Origin: Bradyrhizobium sp. CCGUVB1N3
Lineage (GTDB): Bacteria > Pseudomonadota > Alphaproteobacteria > Rhizobiales > Xanthobacteraceae
Assembly (NCBI RefSeq): GCF_024199925.1
Contig: NZ_JANADR010000001.1
Span: forward strand, 9,427,501-9,491,500
DNA: 64,000 bases
Direction of reading: 5' to 3'
Shown: positions 1-7,411 of the stretch, one piece after another
Position numbering within the stretch: the first letter of the stretch is position 1
How the letters are laid out: each line of letters starts with the position of its first letter
Translations under genes and position numbers: made by a program
The notes under the pieces: model-generated
Databases searched by the model: none
What the model was told of the DNA's origin: nothing
The model's input: only the letters and a program-made list of their open reading frames with translations

Positions 1-10
1 TGCCTGAACG

Positions 11-445
11 TCAGGCCTTGCGGAGCGCGAAATGCGCGCCGCAGAACGCCATCACCGCGCCGAGGCACAGTGCAGCGAGGCCTGCCAGCACGCCGGAGAT
101 GGTCGGGATCGGGCTTGGTGCGGCGGCCGCCTGTCCGGCGCCGGCGAGCAGCAGCACGCCGACCGCGATCAGGAACTGCCGCATCCTTTGCGGGATCTGA
201 CCCGAGACGGCGCTCTGCATCAGTGTCGCGGTGAAGTAGCCGCCGGAAAAGCCGACGGTGGCGATCAGCCACCACGCGATCGCCGCACCCGCCGGCATGA
301 ACTCACGCCTGTCCGAGCGCCAAAGCCCGCCGAGGTCGAGCCCGTAGCGCGCGCCCAGCATGTGCACCGCGAGCGCGAGCAGCACGCCCGCGATCATCGC
401 GCCGCCGAGAATCAGGTGACGGGGAAAAAAGGTCGTCTCAGCCAT
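11..445 (-). CDS. Small multi-pass membrane protein, unknown function
   Basis: 144-residue protein with about four hydrophobic segments (roughly residues 9-30, 45-75, 85-107 and 113-140), so an integral inner-membrane protein. I start it at the ATG at 445, which gives MAETTFFPRH; the open frame continues further upstream, but that extension is hydrophilic and low-complexity. No family motif or catalytic residue is recognisable. The next gene on the other strand starts about 75 bases away, so the two are divergent and may share a promoter region. A real gene is likely from the clean membrane topology; the function is unknown. Confidence 0.6.
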   Translation of the reverse strand: MAETTFFPRHLILGGAMIAGVLLALAVHMLGARYGLDLGGLWRSDRREFMPAGAAIAWWLIATVGFSGGYFTATLMQSAVSGQIPQRMRQFLIAVGVLLLAGAGQAAAAPSPIPTISGVLAGLAALCLGAVMAFCGAHFALRKA

Positions 446-521
446 GCCTGATTTGTAGGATGGGTGAGGGCGGTCGCGCAAGCCGATCAGGCCGCGCGCA
501 GAGTTGATAAGGTCGATCGAG

Positions 522-1121
522 ATGTCCGAGGTGCAGGAGGCCGCGCAAGTCACGAGCGAGCAAGGCACGAGCTACGCCTACAAGGCGTCGCTGATCGGCT
601 CGGCGCACCGCTTCGGGCTGACGGATGAGGGCCTGTCGTGGCAGATCGCGGGCCGTGCCGGCCTGTGGCGCTATAGCGAGATCTCGGCGATCCGGCTGTC
701 ATACCGGCCGGTCTCGATGCAGCAGCACCGGTTTCGCGCCGATCTCCGCCATGCGGATGGCGGCCGCATCGCGATCCTGTCGACGACCTGGCAGACCGCG
801 GCGCTGATGGCGGCGCAGGATCACGGTTTTCGCGATTTCATCGTCGCACTGCATGCACGCATGGCAAAGGCGGGTAGCCGCGCCAAGCTGACCGCGGGCC
901 TCGGGCGCGCCGCCTACTCGGCAGCGCTCGCGCTTCTGGCAATGCTGGCGGTGGCGATGGCCGGGCTTCTCATCCGCGCGGTTGCGACCGGCGAATTCAT
1001 CGGCGCGCTGTTCATCGTCGGCTTCGCCGCGCTGTTCACCTGGCAGATCGGCGGCTTCATCCGGCGCAACCAGCCGCGCAGCTACAGCTTTGATCGGCTA
1101 CCCGAGGCGCTGCTGCCATAG
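522..1121 (+). CDS. Hypothetical protein with two C-terminal membrane segments
   Basis: 199 residues from the ATG at 522; a TTG at 504 in the same frame is an alternative. Residues 20-110 are soluble and beta-rich, built around WRYSEISAIRL and later FRADLRHADGGRIAIL, which resembles the PH-like domains found in small bacterial membrane proteins. Two hydrophobic helices follow at about 130-155 and 160-180, then a short basic tail. I predict an inner-membrane protein with a cytoplasmic domain. No catalytic residues are visible and the neighbours do not suggest a role. The PH-like reading is inference from residue pattern only. Confidence 0.6.
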   Translation: MSEVQEAAQVTSEQGTSYAYKASLIGSAHRFGLTDEGLSWQIAGRAGLWRYSEISAIRLSYRPVSMQQHRFRADLRHADGGRIAILSTTWQTAALMAAQDHGFRDFIVALHARMAKAGSRAKLTAGLGRAAYSAALALLAMLAVAMAGLLIRAVATGEFIGALFIVGFAALFTWQIGGFIRRNQPRSYSFDRLPEALLP

Positions 1122-1190
1122 GCACGGCTGCAACCGGCGGTCATCAAACGTGACTTCGCCGGAGCGCGCCCATGTCGCATCCTTGTCGTC

Positions 1191-1781
1191 ATGGACCGCA
1201 CCACGCGAATGCCGACGGCGGATGAGATCGCCGCAATCAATGCCACGCATCTGATCGAGACTCCGCTTCGGCCGGCCGACCTGCTGTTCCTGTTCGGTAC
1301 CCGCGAGGATGTTGCGCTGCGCGCCGTCACCGCGGCGAGGCTCTGGCGGGACGGCTATTTCCGCTGGTCGATTGTCAGCGGCGGGGTGACGCCGGGCTCG
1401 GAGCAATCCGAGTGCAAGCTCATCAAGGCAGCGATGGTCGAAGCCGGCATTCCGGCCGGCCGCATCCTCGAAGAGCACCGGGCGATGAATACGGGGGAGA
1501 ACGTCGTGTTCTCGCTGCCGGTCATCGATGCGGCGCTGGGGCTACAAAATGTTCGCAGCGTGATCTGCCTCGGCAATACCTGGACGGCGCGCCGCTACCC
1601 CATGACGCTTCACAGGCACTGGCCAGAGGCGACGAAAATGCTCGTGACCGTCGACAGTTTTGCGACGCCGCGCCGGCTCTGGCACACCGATGCCGAGTTT
1701 CGCCGCCGCATGCTGCACGAATGGGACAAGATCGCGCCGTACAAAGCGAAAGGCTTCATCGCGGACTGGCCGGAGGCGTGA
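1191..1781 (+). CDS. YdcF/DUF218 family protein
   Basis: 196 residues. The fold signature of the DUF218 (YdcF/SanA/ElyC) family is visible: an early LFLFGT strand (residues about 30-36), then VSGGVTPGSEQSEC, then the conserved E-x-x-AMNTGENV block and a second Rossmann-like strand SVICLGNTWTARR. No signal peptide or membrane segment is seen, so this is the cytoplasmic YdcF type. Family members bind nucleotide-like ligands, and several act in envelope maintenance; the substrate here is unknown. The gene stands alone and converges on the MocR regulator 11 bases downstream. Confidence 0.75.
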   Translation: MDRTTRMPTADEIAAINATHLIETPLRPADLLFLFGTREDVALRAVTAARLWRDGYFRWSIVSGGVTPGSEQSECKLIKAAMVEAGIPAGRILEEHRAMNTGENVVFSLPVIDAALGLQNVRSVICLGNTWTARRYPMTLHRHWPEATKMLVTVDSFATPRRLWHTDAEFRRRMLHEWDKIAPYKAKGFIADWPEA

Positions 1782-1792
1782 GAGCCGGCGCG

Positions 1793-3136
1793 CTACTCCG
1801 TCGAGTCGAAATCCTCTTCCTTCGAGCGCAGCATCGCCGAGAGCGTGCGCAGGCCCGCGTCCAGCTGCTCGAAAGTCGGCGCGCCGAGCGCAAGGCGGAC
1901 CGCGTTGGGGGCGTGACCGTTGGCGATCGCAAACGTTGTGGACGGCGTCAGCGCGATGTCGCGGCGGCCGGCGGCGGCGACCAGCGTCTGCGAGCGCCAA
2001 TGCGGCGGCAGTGCGAGCCACAGATGATAGGACTTCGGGTCGGCCTGGATATCGAAGCCGGCAAGCCGTTGTGCCGCCAGATGCTGGCGCTTGCCCGCAT
2101 CGATGCGTTTGAGGCGCGACAATTCGGCCGCGGTGCCGTCGGCCATCAGCCGCTGCCCGGCCGCGAAGGCATAGCCGGACGCGGTCCAGCCGCCCGAGCG
2201 CACCGAGGCGAGCACGCTTTCGCGCAAATGCGGCGGCGCGACGATGAAGCCGAGCGCGAGCCCCGGCGCGACCTTCTTCGACAGGCTGTCGAGCACAAGG
2301 CAGCGGTCCGGCGCGAGCGAGGCGAGGGGCGCCTCGTCGGTGAGGAAGCCGTAGACGGTGTCCTCGATGATCGGCAGGTCGAGCTTCTCGGCGACGCGCA
2401 GCACGTCGTTGCGGCGGGCGAGCGGCATCGTGATGCCGAGCGGGTTCTGCATCGTCGGCTGGAGATAGAGCGCGGCAAGATGCGCCTCGCGATGCGCCTT
2501 CTGGATCGCGTCCGGTCGCACGCCGTGCTCGTCCATCGCGAGCGGCACCAGCGCGATGCCGAGCCGCGCGGCGATGCCCTTGATGAAGGGGTAGGTCAGC
2601 GCCTCGACGCCGCAGCGTCCGCCCGCAGGCACGAGCGCGGCAAGCGCGGCGGCAATGCATTGCCGCCCGTTCGAGGTGAAGACGAGATGGTCGGCGTTCG
2701 GCGCCCAGCCCTTACGTGCCAGGAATGATGCGGAAATGCTCCGAGCTGCCTGCGTGCCGGTGCTGGTCGCAGGCCGCAGCGCAACCTCGAGCCCTTCGGG
2801 GCGCTCGAGACCGGCGAGGCTCTTTGCGATCATCGCCGATTGCTGCGGCAGGAGCGGATAGTTGAACTCGAAATCGATGCGCGCACCGCGCGGCTCGGCG
2901 GGAGCCGCGACGCCGCGCCGCGCCTCGCCGGAAATGAACGTGCCGCGGCCGACTTCGCCGACGACGAGGCCGCGGCGCAGCAGCTCCGTGTAAACCCGGC
3001 TCGCGGTCGAGACCGCAATGCCGCGCTCATAGGCGAAATTGCGCTGCGGCGGCAGGCGGTCGCCCGGCCTTAACGCCCCGTTAGTGATATCGGCGGCAAT
3101 GGCATCGGCCAGCTTCACGTATTCGAACTTGGACAT
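1793..3136 (-). CDS. MocR-type transcriptional regulator (GntR helix-turn-helix fused to aminotransferase fold)
   Basis: 447 residues from the ATG at 3136 (MSKFEYVKLA). An upstream in-frame ATG at 3187 would place the start inside a repeat cluster, so I reject it. Residues 5-70 are a GntR winged helix (GDRLPPQRNFAYERGIAVST, then SRVYTELLRRGLV and GRGTFIS). The rest is a fold-type I aminotransferase domain with the PLP lysine in DSLSKKVAPGLALGF. MocR proteins sense PLP or amino-compound ligands and usually control a divergent gene. Here that gene is the DUF1127 protein at 3322, and three direct repeats lie between them. Confidence 0.88.
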   Translation of the reverse strand: MSKFEYVKLADAIAADITNGALRPGDRLPPQRNFAYERGIAVSTASRVYTELLRRGLVVGEVGRGTFISGEARRGVAAPAEPRGARIDFEFNYPLLPQQSAMIAKSLAGLERPEGLEVALRPATSTGTQAARSISASFLARKGWAPNADHLVFTSNGRQCIAAALAALVPAGGRCGVEALTYPFIKGIAARLGIALVPLAMDEHGVRPDAIQKAHREAHLAALYLQPTMQNPLGITMPLARRNDVLRVAEKLDLPIIEDTVYGFLTDEAPLASLAPDRCLVLDSLSKKVAPGLALGFIVAPPHLRESVLASVRSGGWTASGYAFAAGQRLMADGTAAELSRLKRIDAGKRQHLAAQRLAGFDIQADPKSYHLWLALPPHWRSQTLVAAAGRRDIALTPSTTFAIANGHAPNAVRLALGAPTFEQLDAGLRTLSAMLRSKEEDFDSTE

Positions 3137-3147
3137 TATTGCACCGA

Positions 3148-3189
3148 GAGCAATGTTTTGCTTGCTCCGAGCATTGTAGTGGAGCATTT
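3148..3189. promoter_or_regulatory. Three direct repeats GAGCAWTK, candidate MocR operator
   Basis: GAGCAATG at 3148-3155, GAGCATTG at 3169-3176 and GAGCATTT at 3182-3189, all in the same orientation, lie immediately upstream of the MocR start at 3136. Starts are 21 and 13 bases apart. MocR regulators are known to bind pairs or sets of direct repeats, one per winged helix, so this is a plausible autoregulatory operator. Seen in sequence; binding is inferred. Confidence 0.45.
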
Positions 3190-3321
3190 AAGTTCCATCA
3201 AGTTCCGCGATTGAGCCCCGGCTGCGCGAGCAATCCGAGGGCAATAAAGGAGCAGGCGCCGATCAGCGTCTGTGCCGGCGGCATCGCTTTCGCCGCGCGG
3301 GACGATTGCCGGAGAAGAAAC

Positions 3322-3558
3322 ATGACCACCATCTCGCAAACTGCCGGGCAGCCTCTCAGCCCACCCTCGTCAGGCGGATTTCTCCGCTCCCTCGTCAACG
3401 GCGCGTCGGCGCTGCTCGACTTCCTGGAGCGCCGTGCCGCCGTCAAGACGCTGAACGAACTCGACGACCGCGCGCTGCGCGACATCGGGATCACGCGCTC
3501 GCAGATCGAGGATGCCGTTTACGGGCAGGTGAAAGCCGAACTGACGCGGTATCTCTAG
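3322..3558 (+). CDS. DUF1127 domain small protein
   Basis: 78 residues from the ATG at 3322, preceded by a good ribosome site (GGAGAAG at 3311-3317). The C-terminal half carries the DUF1127 signature: a helix with LNELDDRALRDIGITRSQIEDAV. The family is abundant in alphaproteobacteria and some members are arginine-rich RNA-binding regulators; this one has the short domain with few arginines. It is divergent from the MocR regulator and is its likeliest target. Confidence 0.8.
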   Translation: MTTISQTAGQPLSPPSSGGFLRSLVNGASALLDFLERRAAVKTLNELDDRALRDIGITRSQIEDAVYGQVKAELTRYL

Positions 3559-3570
3559 GCAACCGTCGGG

Positions 3571-4044
3571 TCAGGCTATCGCGACGTTGCTCCAGGCTTG
3601 GCCCCACGCAACTCCGCGGGCTCGATCGTCGTCGGAACGATCGGGCTTGCGGCGCGGCCTTAGTGTCGCGTTGCGCTCACGCCGATGCCGGACATCCAGC
3701 CGTTGCAGTCCTGTTCGGAGGCTCCGGACCAGTGCCACGGCCCGCGCCGTCGCCTGCCTGGCCACGAACAGCACCGTGGCGACGCGGCTGAGAACGCCGA
3801 GCAGGAACAGCACCGAGAAGATGTCGATATAGGCGAGGAAATCGCCGATCAGCATCAACTCCGGCGGGATCGGGATCCTGTGATAGTAGGCCGCTACAAG
3901 GATAACGACGGGGATGAAGGCGATGACCTGCCGCACCGTCAGCCTGTCCAACAGCGCAGCGAACTGCACCACCAGCACGTCCCATAGCGCATCGCCAATC
4001 GCGAGCGGGACCTCGTAACTCCATTTGCGCCACCAGTCCCGCAT
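3571..4044 (-). CDS. Hypothetical membrane protein, last gene of SixA-Usp operon
   Basis: 157 residues. Two to three hydrophobic segments lie between about residues 40 and 100 (VIAFIPVVILVAAYY, then a pair around FLAYIDIFSVLFLLGVLS). An Arg/Asp-rich tail of some 50 residues follows, with strongly biased composition. It starts 15 bases after the universal stress protein gene and probably shares its mRNA. No known domain is recognisable. The low-complexity tail could be partly non-native, but the membrane part looks genuine. Confidence 0.6.
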   Translation of the reverse strand: MRDWWRKWSYEVPLAIGDALWDVLVVQFAALLDRLTVRQVIAFIPVVILVAAYYHRIPIPPELMLIGDFLAYIDIFSVLFLLGVLSRVATVLFVARQATARAVALVRSLRTGLQRLDVRHRRERNATLRPRRKPDRSDDDRARGVAWGQAWSNVAIA

Positions 4045-4059
4045 ACGATTCCTCCAAAA

Positions 4060-4485
4060 TCAGTGCCTGACCACCAGCACCGAGCATTTGGCGTAACGCA
4101 CCACATGCCCGGCATTTGAGCCGAGGAAATAGGTCCGCATTGCTGGGCGGTGCGAGGTCATGACGATGAGGTCGGCCTTCATGTGCGCCGCTTCCTCCAG
4201 GATCTCGTGATAGATGCCGCCCTGGCGTACCACGCTGGAGATACGCGGGGCGTCGATGCCGGACTCGCGCGCGACGATGGCGAGTGCTTCCTCCGAGGTC
4301 TGGCGCTGCTGCTCGTCGAAATCGGCCGGCACATATTCGGCCAGCATCACCGGCGTCATCGGCAACACGTTGAGCAGGCGCACCGTGCCGCTCCAGGTTT
4401 GCGACAGCGTCGCGGCCGTCGCGATTGCAGGTTTTGCGAGATCGGTGTCGGCGAGGTCGATGGGCACGAGAATGGACTTGAACAT
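4060..4485 (-). CDS. Universal stress protein (UspA family)
   Basis: 141 residues, the normal single-domain Usp length. It opens with FKSILVPIDLAD (the Usp VPVD strand) and ends with the typical GSNAGHVVRYAKCSVLVVRH. In ATP-binding members the last loop reads G-x2-G-x9-G-S. Here the first two glycines are replaced (the loop runs TSHRPAMRTYFLGS), so ATP binding is doubtful and this may be a UspA-like non-nucleotide type. It is the second gene of a three-gene operon with SixA upstream (46-base gap). Confidence 0.88.
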   Translation of the reverse strand: MFKSILVPIDLADTDLAKPAIATAATLSQTWSGTVRLLNVLPMTPVMLAEYVPADFDEQQRQTSEEALAIVARESGIDAPRISSVVRQGGIYHEILEEAAHMKADLIVMTSHRPAMRTYFLGSNAGHVVRYAKCSVLVVRH

Positions 4486-4531
4486 CTGCGCCTCCCTGTC
4501 TTTCGACGGCTGAGGACGGCGCCCTGTGTCC

Positions 4532-5068
4532 TCATGCCTGCTTCAGCAACTTGGGGCTGACGAACAGCACCAGCTTCCCGCGCCGGTACGCCACGTCACC
4601 CCAATCCTTGACGTCAAAGTCGAAGACCGCAAGTCCCGCTGTGGGTAGATTGTGGGCGAGGGCCTTGCGGCCGGCCTCGTCGCCGCCGCCCATCAGCATC
4701 AATGCAATTTCATGCATGCCGGGATTGTGACCGACCAGCATCAGGCTCTTCGGCGAGGCCGGAATGGTTGCGGTGCGAATGGTTTCCAGGAGCTGCGCGG
4801 GGGCGGCGCCATAGAGTTCCGGCAGCAATTCGACCTGGGGCGGCGCAACACGGTCCTTCATCGCATTCCAGGCGATATCCCAGGTCTGCTTGGCCCGCAC
4901 GGCCGGCGAGACCAGCACGGTATCGGGGAACGGCCGGTGATGGGCGATCCAGTCGCCAATCTGGGCTGCATCCCGATGGCCGCGGTCGTCGAGACGGCGG
5001 TCCTGGTCACGGCCGCTCGGTGCGTCAGTCTCGGTCTTGGCGTGACGCAGCAGCATCAAACGGCGCAT
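4532..5068 (-). CDS. sixA: Histidine phosphatase, SixA-like
   Basis: 178 residues. The phosphatase RHG-type motif is at the very N-terminus (LMLLRHAKT, nucleophile His9), with the second catalytic histidine in LMLVGHNPGMHE and an arginine in SPAVRAKQT. Length and motif layout match SixA/phosphohistidine phosphatases, which dephosphorylate phosphohistidine on proteins such as NPr and histidine phosphotransfer domains. First gene of the operon with the universal stress protein. Substrate in this organism unknown. Confidence 0.85.
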   Translation of the reverse strand: MRRLMLLRHAKTETDAPSGRDQDRRLDDRGHRDAAQIGDWIAHHRPFPDTVLVSPAVRAKQTWDIAWNAMKDRVAPPQVELLPELYGAAPAQLLETIRTATIPASPKSLMLVGHNPGMHEIALMLMGGGDEAGRKALAHNLPTAGLAVFDFDVKDWGDVAYRRGKLVLFVSPKLLKQA

Positions 5069-5160
5069 GGCATTCTCGAATCATTCCGGTCTCAATTAAT
5101 GTACAGGCACCGGTTCAGGACAAGGTGACAAGCGCCTGACCGGTGTCTTAAGAAAACGAC

Positions 5161-6624
5161 ATGAGCGAGACTTACACAAGCGTGTCCCAGGAAGAAGCCG
5201 GCTTTCGCGAGCGCGAGCGGCTGTCATTCGATCTCGACGCCGACATTTGCGTGATCGGCGCGGGGCTTGCCGGGCTCACGATCGCGCTGGAGGCGGCTCG
5301 GCTCGGGGCCAGCGTCGCGGTGCTGGAGGGCCGCCATGTCGGCTGGAACGCCTCCGGCAACCAGCTCGGCACCGTGATGCCGGGTTTTGCGCTGCCGCCC
5401 GCCGACCTGATCGAGCGCATCGGTTTCGAGGACGCGCGCGAGCTCTGGGCGCTGTCGAAGGAGGGCGCCGAATTCGTGCGCGCCAACGCCACCGAAGAGA
5501 CGATGCCGGGGATCGGCGTGAGCGACGGAGTGCTCGAGGTCTCCAATGTCGATGCCGGCGACCGGTTGATCAGCCGGCTCCAGATGCTGAACGAGGATTT
5601 CGACACCGAGGCCGAAGGCTGGCAGGCCGACCGCGTGCGCGCGGTGCTCAAGACCGACCGTTATTTCCACGGCGTCTACTATCCGAAGGCGTTTCAGGTC
5701 GACGGCCGGAAGTATGTCCACGGGCTCGCGGTTTTGGCGCGGCGGGCCGGTGCGCGCATCTTCGAGGACACGCCGGTCGTCAGCATCGATCATTCCGGCA
5801 TCCGCAAGCGCATCGTGACGCCGTCGGCGCGCTTACGCGCCACGCATATTGTGCTCGCCGGCAACATCCATCTCGGCGCGCCGCTGAAGCGCCTGTCGGA
5901 CACGCTGCTGCCGGTCTGGCGCTATGCCGGAATCACCGCTCCGCTCGGCGAGCGCCTCTCCGAGATCCTCGCCTTCAAGGGATCGGTGATGGATACCGAC
6001 GGCATCGACCATTTCCGCATCGTCGATGGCGACCGCTTGATGTGGGAAAGCCCGGAGACGACCTGGGCCGCGGGCCCGCAGCGCTTCGCCGGCGCCGTCA
6101 AGCGCCGGATCCGCACCATCTTTCCTGATCTCGGCGAGGTCGAGATCGCCGAGATGTTTGGCGGGGCCACCGGCCAGACCGTGCACGGCATGCCGCAGAT
6201 CGGGCAGCTCCGCAAAGGCCTGTGGGTGGCAAGCGGCTTTGGCCGCCAGGGCATGAACACCTCCGCCATGGCCGGGCAGCTTATCGTCCGCAGCATCCTC
6301 CGGGGTGACGAGCGATGGCGCCTGTTCTCGCCGTTCGAGCTGGTCTGGGCGGGTGGGATCACGGGGCGGGCTGCCGGCCAGATGATCGGGCTCTGGGGCA
6401 GGGCGAGCTCGGCCGCCGCCGGCTCGTTCGCCCGTTACCGCGAGCGGGTGCGGGTCAAGGAGCGGGAGCGCGAGGCGAAGCTGGCTGAAGCCAACCGGGC
6501 CGCCGGTACGGGTCCGCGGCGCCCGCCGCCTGCCGCGGTGCACCCCGTTCGGCCCGCGCCACGGCCGGAACCGGTGCCGCATGCCGAGGAGGCCGTGCCG
6601 CAGGAGCAGGGTGTCTCGCAATAA
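5161..6624 (+). CDS. FAD-dependent amine/amino-acid oxidoreductase (DAO family)
   Basis: 487 residues. The dinucleotide-binding motif is near the N-terminus (ICVIGAGLAGLTIALEAARLG, GxGxxG at residues 33-38), and the second FAD contact lies in GLWVASGFGRQGMNTSAMAG near residue 360. This is the layout of DAO-type oxidases such as gamma-glutamylputrescine oxidase. The last 60-70 residues are Arg/Glu- then Pro-rich (AAVHPVRPAPRPEPVPHAEE) and are not part of the enzyme fold. No signal peptide. Substrate unknown. Monocistronic, about 100 bases before msrB. Confidence 0.8.
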   Translation: MSETYTSVSQEEAGFRERERLSFDLDADICVIGAGLAGLTIALEAARLGASVAVLEGRHVGWNASGNQLGTVMPGFALPPADLIERIGFEDARELWALSKEGAEFVRANATEETMPGIGVSDGVLEVSNVDAGDRLISRLQMLNEDFDTEAEGWQADRVRAVLKTDRYFHGVYYPKAFQVDGRKYVHGLAVLARRAGARIFEDTPVVSIDHSGIRKRIVTPSARLRATHIVLAGNIHLGAPLKRLSDTLLPVWRYAGITAPLGERLSEILAFKGSVMDTDGIDHFRIVDGDRLMWESPETTWAAGPQRFAGAVKRRIRTIFPDLGEVEIAEMFGGATGQTVHGMPQIGQLRKGLWVASGFGRQGMNTSAMAGQLIVRSILRGDERWRLFSPFELVWAGGITGRAAGQMIGLWGRASSAAAGSFARYRERVRVKEREREAKLAEANRAAGTGPRRPPPAAVHPVRPAPRPEPVPHAEEAVPQEQGVSQ

Positions 6625-6721
6625 TTTGAGAAAAAACTCCGCCTGACGGTGTAACGTCGCGCGTTGAAGCCCGTATCTCAGCGCGTGGACAGGTGAAAAG
6701 TCCCCTCGCACGGAGAAAGAG

Positions 6722-7222
6722 ATGTTTGATCGCCGCATCCTGTTGACGTCTGTCGCCGGCCTGTTCGGCCTGACGGCGTTCCGCTGGTCGAGAGCGACCC
6801 CGGCCAAGGCCGCGGAGAAATTCGAGATCGAGAAGACCGAGGCCGAGTGGCGCGCCCAGCTCACGCCTCAGCAGTACGAGATTTTGCGCAACCAAGGCAC
6901 CGAGCGGCCCGGCTCGAGCCCGCTGTTGAAGGAGCATCGCAAGGGCGTTTTCGCCTGCGCCGGCTGCGACCTGCCGCTGTTCGCCTCCGACACCAAGTTC
7001 GAGAGCGGCACCGGTTGGCCGAGCTTCTACCAGCCGATCGAGGGCAATGTCGGCAAGACCGAGGACCGCACCTTCGGCATGGTCCGCACCGAGGTGCATT
7101 GCCGCCGCTGCGGCGGCCATCTCGGCCACGTCTTCGACGACGGTCCAAAGCCCACCGGATTGCGCTACTGCATCGACGGTTTTGGGCTCGTTTTCCACCC
7201 CGCGGCAGCGTCCGCGACATAA
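6722..7222 (+). CDS. msrB: Peptide-methionine (R)-S-oxide reductase MsrB, exported form
   Basis: 166 residues. The N-terminus has a twin-arginine-like or Sec signal ([19 protein letters not shown]), implying export. The MsrB core follows with two zinc pairs, CxxC at 79/82 and 127/130, and the catalytic cysteine at 150 in GLRYCID, where cytosolic enzymes usually have YCIN. WPSF and [12 protein letters not shown] are the diagnostic blocks. It reduces methionine-R-sulfoxide in proteins, here presumably in the periplasm. A good ribosome site (GAGAAAGAG) precedes the ATG. Confidence 0.92.
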   Translation: MFDRRILLTSVAGLFGLTAFRWSRATPAKAAEKFEIEKTEAEWRAQLTPQQYEILRNQGTERPGSSPLLKEHRKGVFACAGCDLPLFASDTKFESGTGWPSFYQPIEGNVGKTEDRTFGMVRTEVHCRRCGGHLGHVFDDGPKPTGLRYCIDGFGLVFHPAAASAT

Positions 7223-7322
7223 GGGGTGTGCCCGGCAATTGTTGCCGGCCCGGCAATTGTGCCCCGGTCTCACGGCCGGGGCATGTCTATTTAAATCTTT
7301 GATTTCATTGAAATACCCGCAT

Positions 7323-7338
7323 TGGCATAGGCCTTGCG
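7323..7338 (+). promoter_or_regulatory. Sigma-54 type promoter of flgE operon
   Basis: TGGCAT, five bases, then TTGC: a match to the -24/-12 consensus TGGCAY-N5-TTGC, about 75 bases before the flgE ATG. In Caulobacter-type flagella the hook genes are sigma-54 dependent, which fits. Confidence 0.7.
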
Positions 7339-7411
7339 ACGTCTCCTTCGATTGCGGCCAAGGGTCGCGAACGGTCGGCCGGCCGCCGGAATCGAATTTG
7401 GAGACAAAGTT

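Noticed and set aside
3064..3078. TTAA-N7-TTAG resembling a CtrA box
   Set aside because: It lies inside the MocR coding sequence and has a mismatch; likely chance.
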